From NCBI GenBank assembly GCA_021773075.1, contig JAJFKT010000010.1, positions 248,001 to 312,000 of the forward strand: 64,000 nucleotides of DNA, read 5' to 3'. Made by a program: the position numbers and the translations under genes. The notes under the pieces were generated by a model. It was not told the DNA's origin and made no database searches. It saw only the letters and a program-made list of their open reading frames with translations. Below are positions 54,761 through 63,545 of the stretch, in pieces. The stretch is from Woeseiaceae bacterium (GTDB taxonomy: Bacteria; Pseudomonadota; Gammaproteobacteria; Steroidobacterales; Woeseiaceae). Numbering within the stretch: the first letter of the stretch is position 1; every line of letters starts with the position of its first letter.

Positions 54761-54815
54761 CAGCGGCGTTGTTCTTACGTCTGAGCATATTCGCCAACGC
54801 CTTTCGGGCACGGAC

Positions 54816-55394
54816 TTGCCTTCCGGGCCGGAGGATATTGTGATGCCACCGGGCAGCGTGCTGTGGCCAGAGCCTGTTCGTGCATCTCTGGCAGGGGCAT
54901 TGACGCCCGCAGGCGTGCTGGTGCCAATCATTGAGCACAAAGCTGGCTTGTCTGTTCTGCTGACAAAGCGTTCGGCGGAACTGAAGCACCACGCAGGACA
55001 GGTTAGCTTTCCAGGCGGTCGGGTCGAAGAACACGATGTCGATGTCGAAGCAGCCGCGCTCAGAGAAACGGATGAAGAGGTTGGCATTTCGACTGGAAAT
55101 ATTTCGGTCGTAGGCTATCTGAAAACCATGCCAACGATTACTGGTTATGCGGTAACGCCAATAGTGGGTCTGGTCAGGCCGGACACTGAGCTGACGATAG
55201 ACCGCACGGAGGTCGAATATGCGTTTGAAGTGCCGCTTTCATTCCTGATGGATTCGGGCAATGACGTCACCGCTGACTGGGAAACGCGGGACAAAAAAAT
55301 CCCGCTGATCGAATTTCACTGGGAGGGCGAACGCATTTGGGGCTCTACTGCGTTCATGATATTAACTTTGAGAGAAATTTTGTTAAAACAATAG
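54816..55394 (+). CDS. CoA-pyrophosphatase-type Nudix hydrolase
   Basis: A 192-residue Nudix hydrolase. The CoA-type Nudix sequence is LLTKRSAELKHHAGQVSFPGGRVEEHD with AALRETDEEVGI, matching the NudL/YeaB family, which cleaves CoA derivatives and nucleoside diphosphate compounds. Residues resembling the N-terminus of homologues (IRQRLSGTDLPSGPED) extend upstream of the TTG at 54816, but no ATG, GTG or TTG exists there before the stop at 54738; only an ATT at 54756, with GAGGGCGG ahead, is available. The start is therefore uncertain. It sits 3 bases before mazG and forms a unit with it. Confidence 0.85.
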   Translation: MPSGPEDIVMPPGSVLWPEPVRASLAGALTPAGVLVPIIEHKAGLSVLLTKRSAELKHHAGQVSFPGGRVEEHDVDVEAAALRETDEEVGISTGNISVVGYLKTMPTITGYAVTPIVGLVRPDTELTIDRTEVEYAFEVPLSFLMDSGNDVTADWETRDKKIPLIEFHWEGERIWGSTAFMILTLREILLKQ

Positions 55395-55397
55395 ATT

Positions 55398-56177
55398 ATG
55401 GCGGATATATCTAAATTACATGGTGTAGTGCGTAAGCTCCGCGATAAGCAAGATGGTTGCCCATGGGATATTGAGCAGAGCTTTGCATCGATTGCGCCGT
55501 ACACCATAGAAGAAGCCTATGAGGTCGCCGATGCTATCGAACGTGGCGACATGGCGAATTTGTGTGACGAGTTGGGAGACTTGCTGTTTCAGGTCGTTTT
55601 TCATGCCCAAATAGCGCAAGAGGCTGGTCTGTTTGACCTTGATGAGGTCGCAGGAGGCATTACAGACAAGATGTTACGCCGCCATCCGCACGTCTTCGGC
55701 AGCGACTCCGAGCGCGCAGAGGGCAAGGTAGACGGTAGTTGGGAGCAGATTAAGGCGGGCGAAAGGTCCGGCTCTGCCGACGACAGCGCATTGGCGGGTG
55801 TTGCGAAGGCGCTACCGGCGCTCAAGAGGGCCGAAAAGCTGGGCAAGCGTGCCAGCCGGGTGGGATTCGACTGGCCAGATCGTCGCGGCGTGCGTGAAAA
55901 GATCCACGAAGAGCTCGATGAACTCGAGGAAGCCGTTGGTGGGCGTATGTCGGACGATATGGAGGAAGAGTTTGGCGATGTATTGTTCGCCGTCGTGAAT
56001 ATGGCCCGGCATCTTGATATTGATCCTGAAAAGGCTCTGAGTGGTGCCAATAATAAGTTTGAGCGTCGCTTTCGTGATATGGAGCGTGAAATCAAGGATT
56101 CCGGTAAGCGCTTTCGTGATTTCAAGCTGGAGTCCCTCGACAAATACTGGCGTGCAGCCAAAAAACGCGTAGGTTAG
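55398..56177 (+). CDS. mazG: Nucleoside triphosphate pyrophosphohydrolase MazG
   Basis: Cleans up non-canonical NTPs and lowers ppGpp-related toxicity in E. coli. The 259-residue protein has two MazG domains: LHGVVRKLRDKQDGCPWDIEQSF with EEAYEVADAIERGD and ELGDLLFQVVFHA, then the second with EELDELEEAVGG and EEEFGDVLFAVVNMAR, giving the acidic ExxE/ExxD magnesium ligands. ATG at 55398 starts 3 bases after the Nudix gene. A hairpin at 56184-56207 follows its stop. Confidence 0.94.
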   Translation: MADISKLHGVVRKLRDKQDGCPWDIEQSFASIAPYTIEEAYEVADAIERGDMANLCDELGDLLFQVVFHAQIAQEAGLFDLDEVAGGITDKMLRRHPHVFGSDSERAEGKVDGSWEQIKAGERSGSADDSALAGVAKALPALKRAEKLGKRASRVGFDWPDRRGVREKIHEELDELEEAVGGRMSDDMEEEFGDVLFAVVNMARHLDIDPEKALSGANNKFERRFRDMEREIKDSGKRFRDFKLESLDKYWRAAKKRVG

Positions 56178-56183
56178 CCGTTC

Positions 56184-56207
56184 AGGCACGGTTCATCGCC
56201 GGTGCCT
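56184..56207 (+). terminator. Possible terminator after mazG
   Basis: AGGCAC (56184-56189) and GTGCCT (56202-56207) pair around a 12-base loop, followed by TTAATCTT. A second small hairpin (CTGGC at 56224 with GCCAG at 56234) follows. Neither has a strong T-run. Confidence 0.35.
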
Positions 56208-56261
56208 TAATCTTGTCCCCAAGCTGGCAATACGCCAGTTCACTTTGAAAAGGACAGGAAA

Positions 56262-56834
56262 ATGAACAGCAAACCGAAACTCGCAGCTCTGGCGTCCGCA
56301 GCGATGCTTATCGGAACCTCAGTCGCAGCCCATGCCGATCATGATGACTATCGTGGTGGCCGCAATGCCGGCGCACAGTACGACTATGCGCAGGTGATTT
56401 CGTCGCAGCCGATCGTCAATTACGTCACTGTAAAAACGCCGGTTCGTGAGTGCTGGGAAGAGACGGAGTACTACACCGTTAATCGCCGGCCTTATGGGTC
56501 AGCTGGCGGGACACTACTTGGCGCTGTAATCGGTGGTGTTATCGGCCACCAGGTCGGTAGTGGTCGTGGCAACGACGCCGCTACCGTTGCCGGATCGCTG
56601 ATCGGCGCTGCTATCGGCAACGACGCCGCTCGCAAGCGACACGGCAACCACGCTGAAGAGCGGCACTCACGTCCGGTTCAACGCTGCGAAACCAGCTATC
56701 GCGAGCATCGTGAAGAGCGCATTGACGGCTACCGAGTGACGTATCGTTACAATGGCCAGAAATACATGACTGAAATGCCATACGATCCGGGCAGCAAGCT
56801 CAAGGTTCGTGTTGATATTCGTCCTGCCGGGTAA
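56262..56834 (+). CDS. Glycine-zipper 2TM domain protein
   Basis: A 190-residue exported protein with signal peptide (MNSKPKLAALASAAMLIGTSVAAHA) and a glycine-zipper segment near residues 80-120 (GGTLLGAVIGGVIGHQVGSGRGNDAATVAGSLIGAAIGNDAARK), matching the Rick_17kDa/2TM family. The rest is basic and tyrosine-rich. Such proteins sit in the outer membrane or periplasm; the exact function is unknown. The Asp-rich signal end HADHDDYRGGRN is unusual. It starts 16 bases ahead of the PepSY-like gene (after its stop at 56834) and may be in the phoPQ unit. Confidence 0.8.
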   Translation: MNSKPKLAALASAAMLIGTSVAAHADHDDYRGGRNAGAQYDYAQVISSQPIVNYVTVKTPVRECWEETEYYTVNRRPYGSAGGTLLGAVIGGVIGHQVGSGRGNDAATVAGSLIGAAIGNDAARKRHGNHAEERHSRPVQRCETSYREHREERIDGYRVTYRYNGQKYMTEMPYDPGSKLKVRVDIRPAG

Positions 56835-56849
56835 GTCGGGAGATTTGAT

Positions 56850-57203
56850 GTGACACGCTTCGTTGCAATCGACTCCATGGCATACGACACTTGGCGTATG
56901 CGACTGACTCTGACATTGCTGATCATTGTCGGCGCGGCGTTTTCGCCGCTGCCGGCAAGTGCTTTCGATCTCGAGGAAAATCTGAGATCACTGCATCCGC
57001 AATATCAGCTCAGTGGCGATCTTCGCACCACCCAGTCCAACTGCACGAGTCTCGCACAGGCGACTGAGTCCGTGCGTCGACGTACCGGTGGCAAGGTTGT
57101 AAGTGCGGAAACCCGCGTTAAGGGTGGTCGCGAAGTGCATCACATCAGGATTATCAAGGATGGCAAGGTCAAGACGCATAAGGTCAAAGGCTGCAAGCGC
57201 TGA
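56850..57203 (+). CDS. Small exported PepSY-like protein upstream of phoP
   Basis: A 117-residue protein: 16 extra N-terminal residues, a signal peptide (MRLTLTLLIIVGAAFSPLPASA), then a small domain with TSLAQATESVRRRTGGKVVSAETRVKGGREVHHIRIIKDGKVKTHKVKGCKR, which is close to a PepSY-like regulatory or inhibitory fold (helix then beta strands). Two cysteines (NCTSL, GCKR) could form a disulphide. GTG at 56850 has GGGAG upstream, but ATGs at 56877 and 56898 would remove the odd N-terminus. It lies 22 bases before phoP and may sense or modulate the PhoQ system, an inference from position. Confidence 0.65.
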   Translation: MTRFVAIDSMAYDTWRMRLTLTLLIIVGAAFSPLPASAFDLEENLRSLHPQYQLSGDLRTTQSNCTSLAQATESVRRRTGGKVVSAETRVKGGREVHHIRIIKDGKVKTHKVKGCKR

Positions 57204-57225
57204 ATCCTAACGCAAGGGCAAAAAC

Positions 57226-57912
57226 ATGCGATTACTGGTAATTGAAGACGATGCAACCTTACGTGAAACGCTGGCGCAAAAGCTCGGCGATGCGGGCTTT
57301 GCCGTTGAGCAGGCGGCCGACGGTAAGGAAGGTCTGTATTTTGCCGAAGAGTATCCCATTGATCTGGCGATCATCGACCTTGGATTGCCCGGCATGTCGG
57401 GGCTCGACATTATTCGCAAGGTACGCGCGGACGGAAAGTCCTACCCGATCCTGATCCTGACGGCGCGTGACCGCTGGGAAGACAAAGTTGATGGGCTCAG
57501 CGCAGGCGCTGACGATTACGTTGTTAAGCCCTTTCATTTTGAAGAAGTCAGTGCGCGCGTAAACGCATTATTGCGCCGTAGTGGCGGTTGGGCATCATCG
57601 CAACTTGACGCCGGACCGGTATCACTGGATATGTCACGTCAGGAACTCAAGGTCAGTGACGAGTCTATCGAATTGACCAGCTTTGAATACAAGATCATTG
57701 AGTACTTAATGGTGCGGGCTGGACAGGTGATATCGAAATCTGAATTGACCGATCGCCTGTATGACCAGGATTTTGAACGGGACAGCAATGTCATCGAAGT
57801 TTTTATTGGCCGGCTACGCAAAAAGATGGATCCCGACAACACGCTCAAGCCTATTGAAACGCTACGCGGCCGCGGCTATCGCTTTGCGCTGGAGCGGAAC
57901 CAGTCGGACTGA
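57226..57912 (+). CDS. phoP: PhoP-like OmpR-family response regulator
   Basis: A 228-residue regulator: receiver domain (MRLLVIEDDATLRETLAQKL, phosphoacceptor Asp in AIIDLGLPGMSGLD near 51, LTARDRWEDKVDGLSAGADDYVVKPFHFEEV) and a C-terminal winged helix ending TLRGRGYRFAL. Sequence is close to E. coli PhoP, including VDLGLP-like and LTARxxWxDKVxxLSAGADDYVxKPFH. It follows the PepSY-like protein and precedes phoQ after 8 bases. The regulon cannot be read here. A PhoP box is not evident. Confidence 0.93.
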   Translation: MRLLVIEDDATLRETLAQKLGDAGFAVEQAADGKEGLYFAEEYPIDLAIIDLGLPGMSGLDIIRKVRADGKSYPILILTARDRWEDKVDGLSAGADDYVVKPFHFEEVSARVNALLRRSGGWASSQLDAGPVSLDMSRQELKVSDESIELTSFEYKIIEYLMVRAGQVISKSELTDRLYDQDFERDSNVIEVFIGRLRKKMDPDNTLKPIETLRGRGYRFALERNQSD

Positions 57913-57920
57913 TCTGATTC

Positions 57921-59294
57921 ATGAATTCGCTTAGCAGCCGGCTCCTGGTTTCCGTCAGTATCTTGCTGTTGTTGTTCTTTGGCATCACCATCGCCGTACT
58001 CGATACGGCCTTCACCGAGGCTGGCGAACAGGCGCGTCGCGATATTCTTGACGGTCATCTGGTGGCGCTGCTTGCGGCTGCTGAGCAAGATGACAATGAC
58101 GAACTGGTGCTTCCCGATCAGTTGCGCGAGCCACGCTTTGGTCAGATTGGGTCAGGCTTATACGGCGAGTTGAGAAACGATGCCGGGGATGTGATCTGGC
58201 GCTCCGAATCGGCGCTGGGTCTTGACGTCCCCGAGGGTGTCGTCCCCGAAATCGGCAATCACCTGTTTGCGCGCGAAACACTTATCGATGAAACACCGCT
58301 TCTAACCTTGAGCCTGGCTGTGCAGTGGGTTTTCGACGATGAAGAATCGAAATCCTATGTATTCAAGGTCGCCGAGAGTCTGGATTCGTTTAACGCCCAA
58401 ATAGCTGGGTTTCGCAAACAATTGTTTGGTTGGTTCGCGGCAGTTGCTGCAACAATGTTATTGGCATTTTCCTTTCTGCTGCGTGGACTCATGAAGCCGT
58501 TGCGCAAGATCGAATCCGAGATCGGCGAAATTGAAGGCGGTGAACGGACCTCTTTGTCCGATCAGTTTCCAACCGAATTAACCGGCGTGGCGCGGAATAT
58601 GAATCTCCTGATCGATAGCGAGCGCGCGCGATCTGATCGTTATCGTTTTACGCTCGACAATCTCGCACATAGTTTGAAGACACCATTGGCCGCGATGCGT
58701 GCATTGCTTGGTGATCGCAATAACGAGCGCTTCGGTGAGCGATTCAATGAGCAAATCGATCGCATGGATGAAATAGTGCGTTATCAGCTTCGCAAGCCCG
58801 CCTCATCCGCTGCGGATAATCTGGTGCTGCAGTCAGTCAATGTGGACAAAGAAATTACGCGACTCGTTGATGGTCTGAAGAAAGTCTATCGGGATAAGTC
58901 CCCCGAGTTCGAGGTGAATCTAGAGGCAGGTATGCAGTTTCGAGGCGACACGGGGGACTTTTTAGAGCTCGCCGGAAATTTGCTCGACAACGCTTGCAAG
59001 TGGTGTGAGAAAAAAGTGCGTATCAGCATTGTTCCCTCTGCGGCAGCCGGTGCGATAGCGAGCGGCATGGTGTTATCGGTGTCGGATGACGGACCGGGAA
59101 TTCCGCCGGATGCAGCAGATGCCTTGTTGCAGCGTGGCATGCGGCTCGACGAGTCGACGCCGGGACATGGCATCGGTCTGGCTGTGGTGAAAGACATTGC
59201 CCGCTCCTACGGGGGGCAACTGTCAATAAAGGGTTCGAAATTGGGCGGAGCAGAGATTACAGTCTCGATACCGCCGATTAATTCGGCCCAATAG
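57921..59294 (+). CDS. phoQ: PhoQ-like sensor histidine kinase
   Basis: A 457-residue inner-membrane sensor: membrane segment 1 (residues 8-28), a periplasmic sensor region of about 130 residues rich in Asp and Glu, membrane segment 2 (near 172-192), HAMP, the H-box DNLAHSLKTPLAAMRALL (His near residue 253), and the ATPase domain with ELAGNLLDNACKW, DDGPGIPP and GHGIGLAVVKDIARSYGG. The H-box and acidic sensor resemble E. coli PhoQ, but the signal (Mg2+, low pH, peptides) is inferred. phoP starts 8 bases earlier in the same operon. Confidence 0.9.
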   Translation: MNSLSSRLLVSVSILLLLFFGITIAVLDTAFTEAGEQARRDILDGHLVALLAAAEQDDNDELVLPDQLREPRFGQIGSGLYGELRNDAGDVIWRSESALGLDVPEGVVPEIGNHLFARETLIDETPLLTLSLAVQWVFDDEESKSYVFKVAESLDSFNAQIAGFRKQLFGWFAAVAATMLLAFSFLLRGLMKPLRKIESEIGEIEGGERTSLSDQFPTELTGVARNMNLLIDSERARSDRYRFTLDNLAHSLKTPLAAMRALLGDRNNERFGERFNEQIDRMDEIVRYQLRKPASSAADNLVLQSVNVDKEITRLVDGLKKVYRDKSPEFEVNLEAGMQFRGDTGDFLELAGNLLDNACKWCEKKVRISIVPSAAAGAIASGMVLSVSDDGPGIPPDAADALLQRGMRLDESTPGHGIGLAVVKDIARSYGGQLSIKGSKLGGAEITVSIPPINSAQ

Positions 59295-59307
59295 AGTCAG
59301 TCGCACA

Positions 59308-59799
59308 ATGCGAATTCGTTTTATCACTACCGGCGGCACGATTGACAAGATCTACTTCGATGCATTGAGCGAATTCGAGGTGGGAGAGTCGGTTGTACAA
59401 CACGTTTTGACGGATGGTCTCGTGGATTTCGAATACGATGTTGTCTCTCTATTTCAGAAAGACAGCCTGGAGATTGACGATGCCGATCGAAAAGTCCTTC
59501 GCGACTTTATTGCCGACGACGACGCGACGCACTACGTCATTACGCACGGTACCGACACCATGCCCGATACTGCCAGCGCACTGTCGGATCTAAGGGGAAA
59601 AACGATCGTGCTAACCGGTGCATTGACACCTGCACGATTTCGTACGACAGATGCAGTGTTCAACGTGGGAATGGCGGTAGCCACGGTGCAGGTGGCGGCG
59701 CCTGGCGTTTATATTTCAATGAGCGGACAGGTTTTCGAAGCCGGTGCGGTTCGTAAGAACCGCAGCGAGAATCGATTCGAGTCTACAGGTCGAAGTTAA
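59308..59799 (+). CDS. Short asparaginase-like protein
   Basis: A 163-residue cytosolic protein with the N-terminal part of type I/II L-asparaginases: FITTGGTIDKIYFDAL (first catalytic Thr) and THGTDTMPDTASALSDLRGKTIVLTGA (second Thr-Asp pair). The family is usually about 330 residues, so the C-terminal domain is absent. This could be a single-domain relative or a remnant; the shared short size in databases suggests a real group. It is 13 bases after phoQ, on the same strand, and its last 17 bases overlap the convergent aldehyde dehydrogenase end. Confidence 0.75.
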   Translation: MRIRFITTGGTIDKIYFDALSEFEVGESVVQHVLTDGLVDFEYDVVSLFQKDSLEIDDADRKVLRDFIADDDATHYVITHGTDTMPDTASALSDLRGKTIVLTGALTPARFRTTDAVFNVGMAVATVQVAAPGVYISMSGQVFEAGAVRKNRSENRFESTGRS

Positions 59800-61300
59800 T
59801 GCCCTGTGCGAGCGGCAAATCCTTGCCCCAGTTTATGGTGTTGGTCTGGCGGCGCATATAGGCCTTCCAGGCATCACTGCCAGCTTCGCGGCCGCCACCG
59901 GTTTCTTTCTCTCCACCGAACGCACCGCCAATCTCCGCACCTGATGTACCGATATTGACGTTCGCGATACCGCAGTCCGAACCACCGTTTGACAGAAAAT
60001 ATTCGGCGTTCTGCAGATTGTCCGTGAAGATGGCTGACGACAGACCCTGAACGACGCCGTTTTGCATTGCGATGGCTTCATCCAGCGACTCGTATGAAAT
60101 TAGATACAGGATCGGTCCAAAGGTCTCTGTCTGTACGACATCCCATTGATTCTTGGCAACGGCAATTGCCGGTGTAATGAAGTTTCCCGGGCCATCAACT
60201 CGCTCGCCACCGCAAAGCACCTCACCACCTGCGTCTCGAACAGCAGTGCATGCGGCTTCAATTCTTTCAATAGATGACTCGTCAATCAGCGGACCCATCA
60301 GAGTATTTGGATCGAGTGGGTCGCCAATTCGAATCTGTCCATAGGCTTTGACCAGAGCATCCTTGAGCTCATTGAAGCGCGATTCGTGCGCGATGATGCG
60401 GCGCGTCGACGTGCAACGCTGTCCGGCTGTGCCGACAGACCCAAACACGATCGCCGGAACCACTAAATCCATATTGGCGTGTTCATCGACAATTATCGCG
60501 TTGTTGCCACCCAACTCGAGCAGGCATTTGCCCATGCGTGCGGAAACTTGCTCGCTTACCTGCCGGCCTATGGCACAGGAACCAGTGAACGACACAAGGT
60601 TGATACGTTTGTCATCGACGAATTGCTGCGCAAGTACATTGCTGCCGTCGTTGATCATGAAGAACACATTGGGCAGGTCCAGGTCCGCGAGCGCATTACT
60701 GATGATCTTCTGCACCGCGACGCCACATAATGGGGTCTTCGGTGACGGCTTCCAGATATTGACGTTGCCGCAGATCGCCGCAATGCAGGAATTCCAGGCG
60801 TAAACAGCGACCGGGAAATTAAATGCCGAAATTGTTCCAACGACGCCCAGCGGGTGCCATTGTTCGTACATTCGATGCTGTGGGCGTTCTGAGTGCATGG
60901 TGCGGCCGTACATCATGCGTGACTGGCCCACAGCGAAGTCGGCGATGTCGATCATCTCCTGAACTTCGCCGTCACCTTCGGCCTTGATCTTGCCCATTTC
61001 CAAAGCGACGAGACTGCCCAACGCGTCTTTGTGCTCGCGCAGTGCGTTGCCAATATGCCGAATGGCTTCGCCACGAACCGGAGCAGGAATGGCGCGCCAG
61101 AGTATGAACGATTCTTCGGCGGCGGTGACGATTTGATCGTACTCGGCCTGGGTCGTTGAACGAACGCTAGCGATGACCTCGTTGGTCGCCGGATTCACCG
61201 ATTCAATGATTGAGCCTGCGTCATCGTGAGTTGATGTGCTGCCAAACCAGGTGCCGTCATTGACTGCGTCGAGGCCGAGTTTATCCTGAATTTGTTTCAT
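59783..61300 (-). CDS. ALDH7-type aldehyde dehydrogenase
   Basis: A 505-residue NAD(P)-dependent aldehyde dehydrogenase. Catalytic Cys is in SVGTAGQRCTSTRRII, catalytic Glu in LLELGGNNAIIVDEHANMD, and the N-terminal nucleotide-binding pattern is GVVGTISAFNFPVAVYAWN. The sequence resembles the ALDH7 (antiquitin, alpha-aminoadipic semialdehyde or piperideine-6-carboxylate dehydrogenase) group; a role in lysine catabolism is inference. ATG 61300 has AGGAG seven bases upstream. The 3' end overlaps the convergent asparaginase-like gene by 17 bases. Confidence 0.88.
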   Translation of the reverse strand: MKQIQDKLGLDAVNDGTWFGSTSTHDDAGSIIESVNPATNEVIASVRSTTQAEYDQIVTAAEESFILWRAIPAPVRGEAIRHIGNALREHKDALGSLVALEMGKIKAEGDGEVQEMIDIADFAVGQSRMMYGRTMHSERPQHRMYEQWHPLGVVGTISAFNFPVAVYAWNSCIAAICGNVNIWKPSPKTPLCGVAVQKIISNALADLDLPNVFFMINDGSNVLAQQFVDDKRINLVSFTGSCAIGRQVSEQVSARMGKCLLELGGNNAIIVDEHANMDLVVPAIVFGSVGTAGQRCTSTRRIIAHESRFNELKDALVKAYGQIRIGDPLDPNTLMGPLIDESSIERIEAACTAVRDAGGEVLCGGERVDGPGNFITPAIAVAKNQWDVVQTETFGPILYLISYESLDEAIAMQNGVVQGLSSAIFTDNLQNAEYFLSNGGSDCGIANVNIGTSGAEIGGAFGGEKETGGGREAGSDAWKAYMRRQTNTINWGKDLPLAQGINFDL

Positions 61301-61487
61301 GTATTTGCTCCTGAGTGGCGCGCATTGTGCCAATGTCATGCAGCGCTTTCCACACCTCTTGCAGCAGATGAAGCGTCTGGAGCCGGGTCAAAACCCGCTG
61401 CAAAACAACAGCTTCGCCGAACAAGCTGTGGCAAGCCTGAAGTAGCGTGAAAAAGTGTACATAAACCGTTGATTACATGAGAAACTT

Positions 61488-61516
61488 TTGAGCGAGCATC
61501 AAAGCCGTGTCATAGT
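61488..61516 (+). promoter_or_regulatory. Putative promoter of class II DAHP synthase
   Basis: TTGAGC (61488-61493) and CATAGT (61511-61516) with a 17-base spacer resemble sigma-70 boxes, 57 bases upstream of the start at 61573. The rest of the 272-base gap (61301-61572) shows only a small CGGGT/ACCCG hairpin near 61384; nothing else recognised. Confidence 0.3.
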
Positions 61517-61572
61517 CCGCGTTTTCTACGCGGCGCATTGCCGAATTCACCGATAAGCGAAGAAGTAACGAC

Positions 61573-62925
61573 GTGAGCAGAACTGTACCGAAAAACGATT
61601 GGCATCCCGCGAGTTGGCAGAGTCGCGAGGCATCACAACAGGCGTCCTACCCGGACAAAGCGGCATTGGACCGAGTGGTAGCGGACCTCAGCCGCTTACC
61701 ACCAATTACGACGTCCTGGGAAGTGGATGACCTAAAGACGCATTTTGCCAAGGCGCAACGCGGTGAAGCTTTCGTGTTACAGGGCGGTGACTGTGCAGAG
61801 ACCTTTGATGAGTGCACCTCGGAAAACATCGTTGCAAAGCTAAAAATTCTGCTGCAAATGAGCCTGGTCATGATTTACGGTCTCAAGAAACCAGTCGTTC
61901 GTGTAGGGCGGATGGCGGGCCAGTACGCGAAACCGCGTTCGGCAGATACTGAAACGCGAGACGGCACAAGTCTACCGAGCTTTCGCGGTGATCTTGTCAA
62001 CAGGAGTGGATTTACCGCTGATGAACGTATTCCGGACCCGCAAATGATTTTGCGCGGCTACGAACGCTCGGCATTGACACTGAATTTCGTGCGTTCCTTG
62101 ATCGATGGCGGGTTCGCCGATCTGCATCATCCGGAGTATTGGGACCTCGACTGGGTAGGGCATTCACCGACCGCGTCGGACTACCACAAGATTGTTTCTT
62201 CGATCTCGGATTCACTTGATTTTCTCGAGACGGTGTCCGGAAGACAGTTTCATCGAACCCAACGTGCGGACATATACGCTGCGCATGAGGGCCTCCATTT
62301 GCATTACGAGCAGGCGCAAACTCGTTATCTTGATCGCCGCGAACGTTGGTACAACCTGACCACGCACTTCCCCTGGATAGGCATGCGTACGGCCCAGCTG
62401 GACGGTGCGCATATTGAGTATTTCAGGGGTATATCCAATCCGGTTGGCGTGAAAATCGGCCCGGGAATGACGCGCGAGTGGTTGCAGGGGCTGGTCACGG
62501 CGCTGAATCCGAATAATGAGCCAGGCCGGCTGACATTGATTCATCGATTTGGTGCGAAGTCGGTTGAAGAGCACCTGCCGGGGATGATTCAGACCGTCAA
62601 GGAGATGGGGTCGCCGGTTCTTTGGGTGTGTGATCCCATGCACGGCAATACTGAAAGTACGGCGGATGGCACCAAGACTCGCCGTTTCGATAACATAATG
62701 TCCGAACTCGAATCAGCGTTTAAGGTTCATGAGTCGATGGGCAGTTACCTCGGCGGTGTGCATCTCGAGCTGACTGGAGAGAATGTCACTGAGTGCACCG
62801 GTGGTGCGCGCGGTCTGACCGATGGTGATCTTGTGCGGGCTTACAAATCGACAGTCGACCCTCGGCTTAATTACGAGCAGGCCATGGAAGTGGCGATGCG
62901 CATTGCAGGTCTCGACAAGAAATAA
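61573..62925 (+). CDS. 3-deoxy-7-phosphoheptulonate synthase, class II
   Basis: First enzyme of the shikimate pathway, condensing phosphoenolpyruvate and erythrose 4-phosphate. The 450-residue protein is the class II type found in plants and many bacteria: WHPASWQSREASQQASYPDK, the Cys/His/Glu region FVLQGGDCAETFDEC, VRVGRMAGQYAKPRS, KIGPGMTREWL and VHLELTGENVTECTGG with metal ligands. GTG at 61573 is the likely start. Its stop abuts the rluE stop without spacing. It may be the sole DAHP synthase, but this cannot be confirmed from the window. Confidence 0.93.
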   Translation: MSRTVPKNDWHPASWQSREASQQASYPDKAALDRVVADLSRLPPITTSWEVDDLKTHFAKAQRGEAFVLQGGDCAETFDECTSENIVAKLKILLQMSLVMIYGLKKPVVRVGRMAGQYAKPRSADTETRDGTSLPSFRGDLVNRSGFTADERIPDPQMILRGYERSALTLNFVRSLIDGGFADLHHPEYWDLDWVGHSPTASDYHKIVSSISDSLDFLETVSGRQFHRTQRADIYAAHEGLHLHYEQAQTRYLDRRERWYNLTTHFPWIGMRTAQLDGAHIEYFRGISNPVGVKIGPGMTREWLQGLVTALNPNNEPGRLTLIHRFGAKSVEEHLPGMIQTVKEMGSPVLWVCDPMHGNTESTADGTKTRRFDNIMSELESAFKVHESMGSYLGGVHLELTGENVTECTGGARGLTDGDLVRAYKSTVDPRLNYEQAMEVAMRIAGLDKK

Positions 62926-63486
62926 TTACTGCAAGTCACGCCACGCGTCTTTTGTCGACATCTCCCGAGATTCCCCGAGTGCGAGGCCTTCGAGCGTCCA
63001 GGGGCCCACGGCATAACGAATCAGGCGCAATGTGGGCAGGTCCACGGCTGCTGTCATACGTCTGACCTGTCTATTGCGGCCCTCAGAGAGCGTTAGCTCG
63101 ACCCAGCTATCAGTGACACTCTTGCGGTAGCGGATCGGAGGGTCGCGATCCCATAGCATGGCAGGTGGGTCAATGCGTTTGGCCGCTACGGCTCTAACCA
63201 TGCCATCCTTCAATTTCACGCCTCGCAGTAGTCGCTGGAGCTGATCATCACTGGCTTCACCTTCCACCTGGGCCCAATAGCACTTTCTTGTTTTCGATTT
63301 CGGCTGGCTGATGCGCGCTTGCAGGCGACCGTCATCTGTGAGGATGAGGAGGCCCTCGCTATCGTAGTCGAGGCGACCGGCCGGATAGACGTCCGGTGTA
63401 TTGACGTAATCGGCCAGGGTGGCGCGTCCTTCGGGGTCCGTGAACTGGCACAGCACCTGGAATGGCTTGTTTAAGACAATCAGCAC
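62926..63486 (-). CDS. rluE: 23S rRNA pseudouridine(2457) synthase RluE
   Basis: RsuA/RluB-type pseudouridine synthase of 186 residues modifying 23S rRNA helix 89 in E. coli. It starts VLIVLNKPFQVLCQF, has the catalytic aspartate in AGRLDYDSEGLLILTDDG, and the C-terminal EGRNRQVRRMTAAVDLPTLRLIR. GTG at 63486 with GGAGG ten bases upstream is preferred; an in-frame ATG at 63519 adds 11 residues. Like in E. coli, it is next to and divergent from icd. Confidence 0.92.
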   Translation of the reverse strand: MLIVLNKPFQVLCQFTDPEGRATLADYVNTPDVYPAGRLDYDSEGLLILTDDGRLQARISQPKSKTRKCYWAQVEGEASDDQLQRLLRGVKLKDGMVRAVAAKRIDPPAMLWDRDPPIRYRKSVTDSWVELTLSEGRNRQVRRMTAAVDLPTLRLIRYAVGPWTLEGLALGESREMSTKDAWRDLQ

Positions 63487-63545
63487 TTTTTGTGATCCTC
63501 CGCGATCTGTACAATGCACGCCTTCCCTGATTCCCCGGACCCAAC

